From Rhynchopus sp. YZ270_cl-10 (Eukaryota > Euglenozoa > Diplonemea > Diplonemida > Diplonemidae), in contig OZ037906.1 in the NCBI GenBank assembly GCA_964035575.1, positions 868,001 through 932,000 of the forward strand: a stretch of DNA of 64,000 nucleotides, written 5' to 3'. The position numbers and the translations under genes are program-made. A model generated the notes under the pieces. The model ran no database searches. It was not told where the DNA came from and worked only from the letters and a program-made list of their open reading frames with translations. Shown one piece after another: positions 31,541-42,410 of this stretch (within the stretch, counting starts at the first letter, position 1; every line of letters begins with the position of its first letter).

Positions 31541-32314
31541 ATGCCCGATGACGACGCGACCTCTCAGCGAGCTGTCGCCACCGCCTTCGCTGCGCTCTGT
31601 GACATAGCCATCAACTACCCACTATGGATTGTCGGCAAGCGCCTGAGCGCCGGCCTGGGTGTACCTGCTATGGGCGATCTCTACAAGGGAGGCGGGTCAT
31701 TGTGGTGCAGCACCGGACCCACCATTGTTTTAGAAGACTTTGTAACCGAAGAAGGCAAACGCCATGGGCTACACAGCGGGGTGTCTGCCTGTCTCTCTGG
31801 CGCGATCGCAGGCTCGTTGGTCACCGCGCAGGTAGAAAACTGTATTACCCGGTCTCACGCGAAAGGAACCACTGTCATGCAAGCGACCGCAGGGATTTAT
31901 AGAAATGCAGGTGTCGCAGGGCTTATTTTGCCGCATGGGATGCTTGCAACAGCGGCAAGGGAAATACCTTTTGCAGGAAGTCTGTTTTTCTTGAGGGGGA
32001 GGGCAAGGGATTTTTATGTAGAGCGTTGGGAAGGGACGAAAGGGGGTGAATACATAGCGGAAGCGTTGGCGTCGGTGACAGCAGCATGTGTTGGTGCACC
32101 ACTTTCCCATCCGTTTTCTGTCATCAGTGCGCACCAACAGGCTAATGATGTTTCCCTTAAGCAGGCTCTATCAGAGGTGAAGCCCAAACACCTCATGCGC
32201 GGAGTGTTGCCTCGCACAGTGTCAATCTGTAGTACTATGCTGGTCGTGCCTCTTGTGGTAGAACATTATCAAAACCCATGGAGTGCACCACTACAGATGA
32301 CCCAAGCCGTTTGA
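31541..32314 (+). CDS. Divergent mitochondrial-carrier-like protein
   Basis: 257 residues, slightly short for the SLC25 family (about 300). Family hints are the Arg-Glu-Ile-Pro-Phe segment (AAREIPFAGSLFFLRGRARD), corresponding to the usual RDIPF...Y helix, and AALASVTAACVGAPLSHPFSV-type helix starts with Pro followed by a polar residue (PLSHPFSVISAHQQ; INYPLWIVGKRLS). The canonical PX[DE]XX[KR] motifs are degenerate in all repeats, so transport activity or substrate cannot be named. Six amphipathic helices are plausible. The ATG follows TTGGAAAAGTAA. Alternative: an unrelated small membrane protein. Confidence 0.55.
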   Translation: MPDDDATSQRAVATAFAALCDIAINYPLWIVGKRLSAGLGVPAMGDLYKGGGSLWCSTGPTIVLEDFVTEEGKRHGLHSGVSACLSGAIAGSLVTAQVENCITRSHAKGTTVMQATAGIYRNAGVAGLILPHGMLATAAREIPFAGSLFFLRGRARDFYVERWEGTKGGEYIAEALASVTAACVGAPLSHPFSVISAHQQANDVSLKQALSEVKPKHLMRGVLPRTVSICSTMLVVPLVVEHYQNPWSAPLQMTQAV

Positions 32315-32389
32315 TTTTGTCTAAAACGGTAACTGCGTTGGCCTTTTTTTTTTGGTGAGAATTCATCCAAACTTTGTCTTTTTTTGGTA

Positions 32390-32445
32390 CATTTTTTGCA
32401 CCCTCTTTACTTTCTTTTCAGAAAAGAAAGTATTTGAAATAATCT
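32390..32445 (+). repeat. Module D copy with perfect hairpin
   Basis: TTTTTTGCACCCTCTTT, then ACTTTCTTTTC paired to GAAAAGAAAGT around one A, then ATTTGAAATAATC and T-run. Confidence 0.65.
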
Positions 32446-32452
32446 TTTTTTA

Positions 32453-32490
32453 ACGGAGTGCGTCAATAGAGTTTTGCACTATAATTTTCA
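32453..32490 (+). repeat. Module B copy, degraded
   Basis: CGGAGTGCGTCAATAGAG, then TTTTGCACTATAATTTTCA; the central part is deleted. Confidence 0.45.
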
Positions 32491-33748
32491 TGTCATATTT
32501 TATCAATGTTCAAGTGTGTCCTTCTGTTCAGTAAGAAAAGGAAGAAAAAAATGTGGAAAAAAAAATGCCTATTTTAGAATAATGTGAAGGTTTTTTGTAT
32601 CATTTTATTCAGGGGGGGTAAAGGAGGAAGTTCTTTTTGTTTCTTCTTCCCCTTCTGGCTAGCTAACCTTCACCCTCTTCTCTCTCGAGTGGTCACGATC
32701 AGACTGACATTGATTGTCCACCGACAATCGTCGTTTTCTTTTTCCTTTTTCCTTTTTTGTTTCGTTTATCACCTCTTTGCTGTTCAAAAGGACATTTTTT
32801 ATTGGTTTTTCAAAATTTCTATGCTGCGTGAGACATAGATTCACCTTCCAAAACCATTTTTTAAACTCGCCTAAAGCCCCTTTTGTCTTCATGATTTTTT
32901 AGTATTTTACTGTCACAGAAAGACAATAGGGCGAAAAAGACATACTTCTTCTTCCTTCTATCCTACTAGAGGAGACGACGCTGGTGGATAAAAAAACTCC
33001 ATCTTTTCGATTGAAAATAATATCTTAAATCTTCCTTCTACCCCACTTGTTCCAGCTCCTCCAGCTCTATGCAGTTGGACCTACGTTTTCTCCCCCCCCC
33101 TCCACCTTACACGATGTATGGTCAAAGCAAAAACTGACCAGTCAAAGTACTGCAACCATGACCAGTCCACCGTGTAGGGGGGGGGGGGGGGGGGTCAAAA
33201 GTGTGTCCCAAACTGACCCTTTTTGCTTTAAGTTATCAGAGCTTCAGAATATCCCGAAAATATGCTATTTCCGCCCCCCGCCTTGGGGTAGTTTGGGGAT
33301 TTTTTGAGGTTTTTTTTTTGGACCAATACAAAAGGGGTTTTTTGACCTCTACCCCCGTCTCATTTGTTCCTGTATTATTCTTAAGAAAAACTTAAAGCTG
33401 CAATCGCGTTCCCCCTTTTTTTTAAAGTAAGGCTGTGTTTTATTGCTCAGAGGACCACCCTTAACTCTAGATGGCGAAACAAAAGACTCCCCCACTTCAC
33501 AACCATATTTCTGCAACAATTTTTTCAAAAAAAAGCACAAAAAAAATATCAATCATTCCACAGGAGCGAGAGTTCGGTCCACCACCGTGGGTCCGGCGAT
33601 TCTTTTTCTTCCTTTTTATACACCGCTTCTTTCCCACCTCCCTCCTCCCATTTCTTTTTTTGTAAATTTGTACAAAAAAAAATTCGTTGATTTCGGTCAT
33701 CTTTTCTTAGGGCAGAGTTACGTCTCATAACACCTCTTCTTTTCTTTA

Positions 33749-33797
33749 AGGTGACTAAGCACTTGCCGGCTTAGGTTCATCTTATAAACTTTTCTTT
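33749..33797 (+). repeat. Module A copy just upstream of a gene
   Basis: AGGTGACTAAGCACTTGCC, then GGCTTAGGTTCATCTTATAA; loop changed but stem intact. Ends 25 bp before the next start codon, so it is either in the leader or in the acceptor region. Confidence 0.7.
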
Positions 33798-33821
33798 TCC
33801 TTCTTTCTTTATACTTTCCCC

Positions 33822-36800
33822 ATGGACAGCGTGAATGTGTACCTCCGATTCAAAACACGAGATCAAAGCAACAGCTTCCAATCCAAGCCCTCTGGAGCCC
33901 TCGATGTTACCTCCGACACCCGAACCGCAAGTTACGTCTTTGATGGAATAATCCCCCCAGCCTCTTCCCCTTCCCCTTCTTCTCCTACCTCCCTTGAAGA
34001 CGCCAACTTCGCTCACATCGTCACACCCTCCGTTAAATTCGTTCGAGACGGCAAACCCGCTGCTTTCGTTTTAATGGGAGAACCCGATTCTGTGGACAAC
34101 ACAAACACCATAACTACGTTGTTCTTGCAGCATCTCTTTGAGGATATTGCGCATTCATGGAATGGAGAGCAGGTCGCCGTACAGGCATTGTGTATCGGAG
34201 AAGACGGGGGCATAACAGATGTATTGGGTGTAACCCCAAAGCAGGCAAATTCTAAAAACATTCCATCCTTTTTTGTATCAGATCGAGGAGGGGTGCAGTT
34301 CCGCAATGCCAGGTTATGTCTTGTAGAATCCTGTGAAGAGGCGACCGCAAAACTAAACACCTCTCTTCAACTAAAAGACCCGCACCGTAAATCCCATTTA
34401 TGCATCCTCATTACTTTGCGTAATGGGTCTGACGGTGTTCCTCTTGGGTCTTGCCTTATTGTTGATATATGCGGATCTGATGCACAGTGTACCTCTCGTT
34501 CTGTTCTACAAAGGTCCATACGAAAAGAACTTCATCCTGCTCAACGAACGCACGGTGCGCTTTCAGAGGCACTACAAGAAGCTTATGGTGGAGGGTCACT
34601 GTGTGGTACAATTACCTCATTAAAAGGGGATGGTGCAACGGAAGGGACACATCAAATTTGTGAATTGGCAATGGAAATGCGGAAGGTGTATAGTAGACCC
34701 AATGAAATAATAAGAAGAATGTCGGGAAGTGGGGTAGAACGCTTCAGGAGGGAACGAAGCTTCAAGAAGGAAGGGAACTACACGAAAATGATTTCTGAGC
34801 AATTTGATTTGCGGACAAAAAACGCGACCTTGGCAACGCGGCTGGAAGAGATGCGTCTCCGTTTAGAAAGGGAGAAACGAAAGGCACCTCACCCACCACT
34901 ATCACCAGGGAAGTCACGGAGACCCTCAGTCACCTCCGACATTGATTCCAACTCCCCAACATCACCCATCGCACACTGGGATGCAGCGGCAGAGCTCTCA
35001 ACTCTTACCCAACAGTTACAGCATTCTGAGTCCCAAAGAGCCCACACCGAGGCAGAGCTGGTTCAGTCTAGAGAGGAGGCAGCGAAATTAGCAGCAGAGC
35101 TGCAGGAAACGAAAGACCTCTGTGCCCAGCATGAAGCAGCGTGTAGAGGTTATCAGGAAGAAGCTGTGCAAGCCAGGAAGGAGTTGAGCGAGGCGTTGGC
35201 AGTGGTATGTAGGTAGGGGAGAGGGGGGGGAAATTCAAAGAGATATGAAACTTTTGGACATTTTTTTTCTCTCTCCTGGAAAATCCAATCTCATCAATTC
35301 GAATACTTCAATTCAGGAACAGGCTGGTTTGTCGATCATGACGAAGTTGTATCGGTGAAGACCTTCAAACATACTGTTAAACTCGTCGGTCTCAAGGTTC
35401 CTGTACAAAGTTGCTGGCATCCGTCTCCTTTATGTTTAAACCACCCTCAATAAGAAGGGCAAGGGAGAGAGAGGAGGCTTAATGAAAGACAGATCTGCAT
35501 AGCCAGGGATAGGGGCTAAATGGAGTGTACTCGGCTGTCGTCCTTAAGACAGGCGTTCTGTGTACGTTTTTGTTCTCTCCCTGAGAGAACAAAAACGTTG
35601 GAGCAAACACCAACGATCGAGCACTCAGCCTTCGAGAAAAAGCAAACGATTCACAGCAAACGCCTGGATGGGCTTGCTGTGAGCGCTTTCTGTATAGGTT
35701 TCAGCTGAACACACACCCTTGCGCAACAGCGACCTGATTCAGGTACGTTTTCTGGGCAACGTCTTTCGGGTTTTGCTCTGTCGCAGCGCCATTTCTCCCT
35801 AAGCTGCGCTGCTCTCCAGCAGCGGGGGGGTGACACTCTCGTCTGAGATGCACAGATCTGGGCAGGGAAGGTTCCCCATACAGACCACCTTGCCGTTGAA
35901 TCGTTTCTGCGTGTCCGTTGCCCTGCGCGGGTCTTTCTCTGGGGTTTAAATCATTAGAAATCACATTTTTTTCCTCTGGGATTGTCCTTTAGAAACCCTG
36001 AACCTTTTTCTAAAACCCCAAAATGCCATCATATCTCATATCTCTTACCGAAAGCTCTGGTTCTTTCGTTTTAAAAAAGCCTTCAAGAAGTGAGACTGTA
36101 TAGTATTAACACATTTGATGACAAAAACAACATTTTCAGATACGGCGAGAACCTGTCGTGTCCGCAGAAGCTGCTCGCATTGCAACCCTTGAGGCGCAGT
36201 CACGCACCCAGCAGGCATACGTCATCGAGCTGGAGCGGACCCTACAGCGGGTATGTGCCCCTTTCCCCCTTTTTTTTATTGTCGGTCGGCCAACCGCCAC
36301 CTCCACACCCAGTTCCTTCCCTGGGTTTGCATCTCTTGTGTCCTTTGTCGTCCATCCCTTGCAGCATCTCCACCCCGGTCCCAACTTCAATCCTGCGCGA
36401 AACGGCAGTTCCATCGGTCGCATTGTACAGACGCGTGCAATTTGCAGCATCTCCTTCACATACTACCAGGGCCGTCTCACCCCAGCCCTCTCCACTTTCT
36501 ATCCCACAAGTACAGGTACTCGTGGGCATCCTCCCGGATATTGTCTTCTGAGACTGGAAGCGTGGGAGCACCGCGTGCAGTCCCGCCTCCGTCCGGTGAT
36601 GTCCCTCACCCCTTCCCTATCACCAATGCTATCTTAACTGTCGCTGCTAAATACGCCTCAACGCGGCGCAGCGTCTGCACGATCTCTGGCATCTCTTGAT
36701 CTCTAAATCATCTCGCGTATCTTGGACCCCGCCTCAAATCCGTACAGGCTCTCCGTACGTGCCCCTTCCAACCCCGCAAGCAGATTCCCACGCGCCTTTT

Positions 36801-37565
36801 TTCTTCCAGAAATCGCGGAAAACCTCCAGGGTTTTTTATCCCGCTTCCGCTACACATCCTCCTCATCCGACACAAATCCTGTAGGCTCTGCCACCTACAT
36901 CAACAGGGCTGACCATGGGTAGTTCCGGTTACACTGTCACGAGAGGGTTGTTGTATTTCAAAGCTTTTTTTACCCCCCCGTCCCCCCCATTTTTTTTCCT
37001 TTCCCAGATGGAGGCGACCACTGAGAAGCAGCTTGAGGAGGAGCGGCGCTCCTGTGATGCGGTGCGTGAGGACCTGGAGGGGCGCGTGGCGGACATGGAG
37101 GCGTTGTTGAAGGAGTGTGGGGATGAGCTGGAGGAGACGGGGGCGGCGCATGAGGCTGAGGTGGAACGTCTGCACAACAACATCGATGCGCTCGGGAGCG
37201 AAAACGCAGCTGAAGTCGACGCAGCACGCGAGAGAGCGCGCGACGCTGAGACCCAACTCCACACTGCCACCACAGAAGCGTCCCTACTACGCACTGAAGT
37301 CGCGCACCTGCAGGCACAACTCGCATCTATTGAAAACATCTCACAAAGCACATCATCAGAGCTCGCCACCACCCTCGCCACCAAGGAGCGTGAGATGCTT
37401 ACCTACAGGCGCACCACGATGAACACCATACGGAAACTCAATGAAGACCTTCTCACGCAAACCTCAAGGGTAAGCTCGCTTGAAGCGGAGTTGAGCCTCT
37501 GGGAGAAAAAGAAAAACGGATCCCCTGTTCACATTTTGTTTCGAAATGACAGAGAGAATATGTGA
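33822..37565 (+). CDS. Kinesin-like pseudomotor with coiled coils
   Basis: Proposed exons 33822-35204, 36140-36250, 36365-36515, 36810-36880 and 37008-37565, all phase-compatible, give 757 residues. Exons 1, 2 and 5 are well supported; 3 and 4 are tentative. Residues 1-295 align by eye to a kinesin motor: VNVYLRFKTRDQ at the first strand, a SHLCILITLR segment where SSRSH normally sits, GSCLIVDICGSD for switch II (normally LVDLAGSE), and TSLKGDGATEGTHQICELA for the terminal helix. The P-loop is replaced by MGEPDSVDN, so ATP binding should be lost. The rest is coiled coil. Pseudokinesins are known as partners or scaffolds of active motors. The first intron is 935 bp and carries a perfect hairpin; the gene may instead end at a stop near 35358 if a small exon at 35316 is used. 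Confidence 0.7.
35564..35598. repeat. Perfect 16-bp palindromic hairpin in intron
   Basis: ACGTTTTTGTTCTCTC (35564-35579) and its exact complement (35583-35598), loop CCT. An outer, weaker pair (AGGCGTT...AAACGCCT, about 35552 and 35659) suggests a nested foldback element about 120 bp long. Confidence 0.75.
36930..36963 (+). repeat. Module C copy in intron
   Basis: TTACACTGTCACGAGAGGG, then TTGTTGTATTTCAAAGC, inside the intron 36881-37007, upstream of its pyrimidine tract. Confidence 0.68.
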
Positions 37566-38099
37566 AGCTATGTGTAATCATTGTATAAAAAAGGCGCTTT
37601 TTTAGACAAAAAAATGGTGCCCCCTTTTGTGTTGATTTTTTTCAGCAAAAAAAAACAAAGGCCAAAGCAATACAGAGAGAACCAACCAATTTTTTGTCCA
37701 CTTTTTTTATTAACCCCCCCTTGTTGTGGCGGGGGTGGGTTAAAGCAACTTCTTGTTTTTGTCAAAGCCACATCTTGCTCAGTACCTTAGTCTTTTAGTA
37801 TTTTTTTTTTTGTCAAAAATTCTTTTATTTGCAACCCCATTTTTATTTTTAGAAGAAAACTGTGACTGCTATCTGATAGTAGTCTTGTGTATAGTCGACA
37901 AAAGATCCAAACTGTACCTGTAAAGACTTTATTTATTTTTTTTTTGTACAAGAATTTGATTATTCATTTCACACCTACATTTCCCCCCCCTTTTTTTACA
38001 CAACAAAGAATCCTTTCTTTTCCTTATTTACTTCACAAAAAAAATGGCAAAACACTTCTCTTTTACCCCACTCCACAAAACCACCACCACCACCACCAC
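37566..38099. other. Spacer before the transposon block
   Basis: T-, A- and C-runs without coding potential; ends in (ACC)n, into which the next element appears to have inserted. Confidence 0.5.
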
Positions 38100-38773
38100 C
38101 ACAGCAGAGAATAAGGTAGGGGGGGCCGGGGGCCGGGGACCGGGGACCGGGGACCGGGTTATTCTCAGCCGGACTGGGACACAATATGTAGAAAACAGTG
38201 GTGAAAACGCCCGAAAGTGGGAGGGGACCCGGGCGCGGGAGGGTGGGGGACCGGGACCGGGACCAGGACCAGGTACTGGTCCCGGTCCCTGGTCCCGGTC
38301 CCTGGTACTGGTCCTGGTCCAGGACCAGTACCAGACCAGGACTGGGACCGGGACCAGGACCGGGACCAGGACCAGGACTGGGACCGGGACCGGGACCGGG
38401 ACCGGGACCGGGACCGGGACCGGGACCGGGACCGGGACCGGGACCAGTACCAGGGACCGGGACCGGGACCAGTACCAGGACTGGGACCGGGACCAGGACC
38501 AGGACTGGGACCGGGACCAGTACCAGGACTGGGACCAGGACCAGGACCAGGACCAGGGACCGGGACCAGTACCAGGACCAGGACCAGGGACCGGGACCAG
38601 TACCAGGACCAGGACCGGGACCAGGACCAGGGACCGGGACCGGGACCGGGACCGGGACCGGGACCAGGGACAGGGACCGGGACCAGTACCAGGGACCGGG
38701 ACAGGGACCGGGACCGGGACCAGGACCGGGACCGGGGAGCGGGGACCGGGGACCGGGCTTATTCTCTGCTGTG
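38100..38773. mobile_element. TIR element filled with GGGACC minisatellite
   Basis: Perfect 16-bp terminal inverted repeats CACAGCAGAGAATAAG (38100-38115) and complement (38758-38773). The 8 bp on each side read ACCACCAC, consistent with an 8-bp target duplication although this is within an (ACC) tract. About 500 bp of the interior is a degenerate GGGACC array with AGGACC and AGTACC variants. Around 38275-38325 the repeat switches strand and can fold back on the following array. No protein is credible; open frames here are repeat artefacts. Confidence 0.7.
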
Positions 38774-39005
38774 ACCACCACCCCCTACAGAAGTTAACAG
38801 GAGTTAGTCGCTATCTAAACAAAGAAGCGCACCTCTCAACTTACAAAGTACTACAGTGAAACCCAATACAAAACAACCAGAGTAGCAAAAAATAGCGGAG
38901 ATTGCACAAACTGTGGGCAACACAACCGAGGCAACTATGCACTACTCCAACAATTTATCAAATAAAAAAACTATGGTGGAGTTCATCCTCGGGTGTCTAC
39001 ACTAA
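38774..39005. other. Unique spacer between elements
   Basis: About 230 bp of unique, mixed-composition sequence; no gene or repeat recognised. Confidence 0.5.
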
Positions 39006-39010
39006 TACAA

Positions 39011-39146
39011 CCACCTGATTTTACCCCCCAAAAAAAACGGGATTCGGGCCTATACGGCCTCTACGCATCCTGTACGTGCCTATACGGCCCTTTACGCGCC
39101 TATACGCGCCTATACGCGCCTATACGCGGGGTAAAAAATCAGGTGG
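39011..39146. mobile_element. 136-bp MITE with 5-bp target duplication
   Basis: TIRs CCACCTGATTTTACCCC and GGGGTAAAAAATCAGGTGG, flanked on both sides by TACAA (39006-39010; 39147-39151). The interior contains direct CCTATACGCG-type decamers. Confidence 0.75.
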
Positions 39147-39500
39147 TACAACCAAGTTTTCAAAAAACAAACAAACAAAACAAACAAAACTTTCAAACAC
39201 CCCCCCCCTCTTAGGGGGGTCCACGTAGAAGGAATTCCTTAAGGATTTGCTGTCCCAAACCCATTTTTTTGAAATTTAGGTGAAGAAATCCACTAAAAAG
39301 GTCGTACCTGGCCGCAAATCGCCCTGGGGATCACCCAAATATCCCATTAAACCACCTGACAACCTCTACAGAGACTTTCCTGGTTAAAAAAAATCGATTT
39401 TTTGTGAAAAATCTCCAAAAATGGCGTCACCAGATCGTCACCAAGATGGCCAAAATGCAACACTTACCAAAAAAATTTTCTAGTCAGACAAAATTCCTTC

Positions 39501-39655
39501 TAAACACCCGAAAAACACCTCGGTCCACATCCGGTGGGGTCCCAGGGTGGAAATATATAGTTTTTACAGCTTTTAGGGGTCCTGTGGGGGCCCCAGATGC
39601 ATTTTGCAGTGGGTGTGTGTGCCCCAAACGCTTAAAAGTACCCTTTTTTTAGTCA
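39501..39655 (+). repeat. Element-internal direct repeat, copy 1
   Basis: AAACACC...AACACCTCGGTCCAC, then GGTGGAAAT and TTTTGGGGTCC-like text recurs at 41697-41855, roughly 70% alike. Confidence 0.6.
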
Positions 39656-39671
39656 CTTTTTTGACTTTTTT

Positions 39672-40909
39672 CCCAACCTTCCTGTATACACGCGTCAGCA
39701 ACCAATACAGGTAGTGTATTGAAATGATTCTGGGGGGGGGTAAGGGGTCTAATTTTAATTTCGTCGATTTTGAGAAAAATTTTGGCCAAAAATGGGCCCA
39801 CGTATAAGGAACCGGGCTCATATTTCTCAAAATTTAAGTGGTCAAAAAATTGTCCAATTTTCCGAAATGACCCCACCGCTGCACGGGCGGAGCCCAAAAA
39901 TGCAAATAAGCCACTTTTTGGTTTCATTGAAATGATGCGGCTGACACTGAGGAATTATGGTTTACGACGTCCCATTGAGGGGGCGAACCCTTTTTAATTT
40001 TCCCAACCTTCCTGTATACACGCGTCAGCAACCAATACAGGTAGTGTATTGAAATGATTCTGGGGGGGGGTAAGGGGTCTAATTTTAATTTCGTCGATTT
40101 TGAGAAAAATTTTGGCCAAAAATGGGCCCACGTATAAGGAACCGGGCTCATATTTCTCAAAATTTAAGTGGTCAAAAAATTGTCCAATTTTCCGAAATGA
40201 CCCCACCGCTGCACGGGCGGAGCCCAAAAATGCAAATAAGCCACTTTTTCCCAACCTTCCTGTATACACGCGTCAGCAACCAATACAGGTAGTGTATTGA
40301 AATGATTCTGGGGGGGGGTAAGGGGTCTAATTTTAATTTCGTCGATTTTGAGAAAAATTTTGGCCAAAAATGGGCCCACGTATAAGGAACCGGGCTCATA
40401 TTTCTCAAAATTTAAGTGGTCAAAAAATTGTCCAATTTTCCGAAATGACCCCACCGCTGCACGGGCGGAGCCCAAAAATGCAAATAAGCCACTTTTTGGT
40501 TTCATTGAAATGATGCGGCTGACACTGAGGAATTATGGTTTACGACGTCCCATTGAGGGGGCGAACCCTTTTTAATTTTCCCAACCTTCCTGTATACACG
40601 CGTCAGCAACCAATACAGGTAGTGTATTGAAATGATTCTGGGGGGGGGTAAGGGGTCTAATTTTAATTTCGTCGATTTTGAGAAAAATTTTGGCCAAAAA
40701 TGGGCCCACGTATAAGGAACCGGGCTCATATTTCTCAAAATTTAAGTGGTCAAAAAATTGTCCAATTTTCCGAAATGACCCCACCGCTGCACGGGCGGAG
40801 CCCAAAAATGCAAATAAGCCACTTTTTGGTTTCATTGAAATGATGCGGCTGACACTGAGGAATTATGGTTTACGACGTCCCATTGAGGGGGCGAACCCTT
40901 TTTAATTTT
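39672..40909 (+). repeat. Near-identical tandem array, 330-bp unit
   Basis: Four units begin CCCAACCTTCCTGTATACAC at 39672, 40002, 40250 and 40580. Units 1, 3 and 4 are 330 bp and unit 2 is 248 bp, lacking the terminal 82 bp. Apart from that, I see no difference between units, so amplification is recent. Each unit contains the inverted pair TTTGAGAAA...TTTCTCAAA around GGGCCCACGTATAAGGAACC. Confidence 0.93.
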
Positions 40910-41696
40910 TTGTTCTCTTGAAATGTGTAATTTCATGTTTTCGCGAAAAAAATACGAACTGATCCTACAAGGGTTGAAGGAAGGTGTGTGGAAAACAATA
41001 ATAACAAGAACAACTAATTGCTAAGAAAAAAAATGGGGTGTGCTGTGGATAACTCCGCGCGATTTTCGGAACCACCATAGCATCCTGGCGATTTTCTGGA
41101 GGTGCTGATGTGACGATGCCTGGTGCGATCGACGACGTGTTGTCGTCTGTGCATTATGTGTTCCTTCCGCACTGCTCTGATGACGACGACGATGCGTGGG
41201 AGCCTGTGGACGACTACGAGCTGGAACATGCCGAGGCCGCCCGAGCGAATGGTTATCGAGCCTGCCGAGACTACGTCCAATAACGCGATCGAGCAGATGG
41301 TGCTGGACGAAGAGGACAGCCCCACTGTTTGAACGTTTCAGATGCAGGCATCCCAGTGGGGCCAGCGTACGAAGAGCGTTTTAGCATACCTGCAGAAGAG
41401 CAGAATGCTGGCGTGTTGTAGATTATATTTTTTTCAGAGTGGAGTTCCACAGCACACCCGGTTTTTTTTCCGATAGCAATTACTTGTTGTACCTGAAAAC
41501 CCCCAAAAAAGTGCCAAGGTAGTCGGAATGGTGTCCAAATACCCAGGAAAATGTCCCCCAGACCCCATGTAGGGTGAAAAATAGCATTTTGAGCACTTGG
41601 GAGGGTTTTATAGGCCATGCAACACTTTCGCAACGGCTATGCAACGCCTAGCAGAAGACCACTTATTTACCAAAAAAAAATAATACCAATTCATTC

Positions 41697-41855
41697 AAAA
41701 CACCAAAAAAACACCTCGGTCCACCTCCAATGAGGTCCCGAGGTGGAAATGTGTGGATTTTGCAGCTTTTTGGGGTCCCTGGGGGGTTTTTGAGGGTGTT
41801 TTTGTGTCTGCAACGCTTAAAATAACGGTATTTCCCCCCATCCTTTTGACGTATT
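41697..41855 (+). repeat. Element-internal direct repeat, copy 2
   Basis: AACACCTCGGTCCACCTCC, then GGTGGAAATGTGTGGATTTT; diverged copy of 39501-39655. Confidence 0.58.
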
Positions 41856-42047
41856 TCGCACCCAAAATAAAAACCCTAAAAGGCGTGTTCAGGCAGTCGC
41901 AGAAGTGTCTAAATCCCTCTGAACTGCCTGACAGCCCTCCCGAGCTGTGGAAAATCGTACTTGCAACACTTACTGGGGCTTTTTGGTCCCTGAAAATGAC
42001 AACGTACCCTGTGCCTAAGTGCAGTAAAGCCTTCCTTGCCTCCTCCT

Positions 42048-42410
42048 ATGACCAACAATTCGTGTGAATCCGTTGTCGGTGTCCTTGACCAAGTTGCAAG
42101 CCACCACGAAAGGAGCCAGCACCCGACAACACCGACTCACTGTCGCTGGAACCTAGACATCCTCTACAGTCGAGGTTGGGTTCCGTCTCTCTCAAGGGAA
42201 GAACTTGCCACAGCACACACCAAAGCGCACCACAAAGGCAGGTCCATGCAAAGCGCCCAGAAGCAGCAACTTGAAAAGTACAACACTAAAGTGCTTCATC
42301 TCTTCACAAAGACAGAGTTGCAGGAATTTGCGGCAGATTGTACACCCCTTGACGACGAAGACACCGGTCAGATGAATAAGGAGCCTCTGGTCGCTATGCT
42401 GTCTCAGTGA
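42048..42410 (+). CDS. Small ORF with SAP-like C-terminus
   Basis: 120 residues inside the 3.4-kb element. The C-terminal part (LHLFTKTELQEFAADCTPLD, then MNKEPLVAMLSQ) has the spacing of a SAP helix-extension-helix, a DNA-binding motif. The N-terminal part (HCRWNLDILYSRGWVPSLSR) is unrecognised. It could be a captured gene fragment or the end of a former element protein. Expression is unproven. Confidence 0.35.
   Translation: MTNNSCESVVGVLDQVASHHERSQHPTTPTHCRWNLDILYSRGWVPSLSREELATAHTKAHHKGRSMQSAQKQQLEKYNTKVLHLFTKTELQEFAADCTPLDDEDTGQMNKEPLVAMLSQ

Larger units (their letters stand above)
32315..33821. other. 1.5-kb spacer, T-rich, with G18 run
   Basis: No gene seen. Holds one module D, one degraded module B, one module A and an uninterrupted run of 18 G at 33177-33194 following the C-rich tract near 33092. 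Confidence 0.6.

Noticed and set aside
38110-38760. Telomere-like or coding G-rich repeat
   Set aside because: GGGACC is degenerate, flips strand, is bounded by TIRs and lies between genes; the open frames are consequences of the 6-bp period.
39660-40835. Repeated 78-92 codon ORFs on both strands of the tandem unit
   Set aside because: They recur only because the DNA unit recurs; no domain and no consistent start context.
39672-40909. CRISPR-like array
   Set aside because: Whole 330-bp units are repeated without unique spacers, in a eukaryotic context; it is a tandem satellite.
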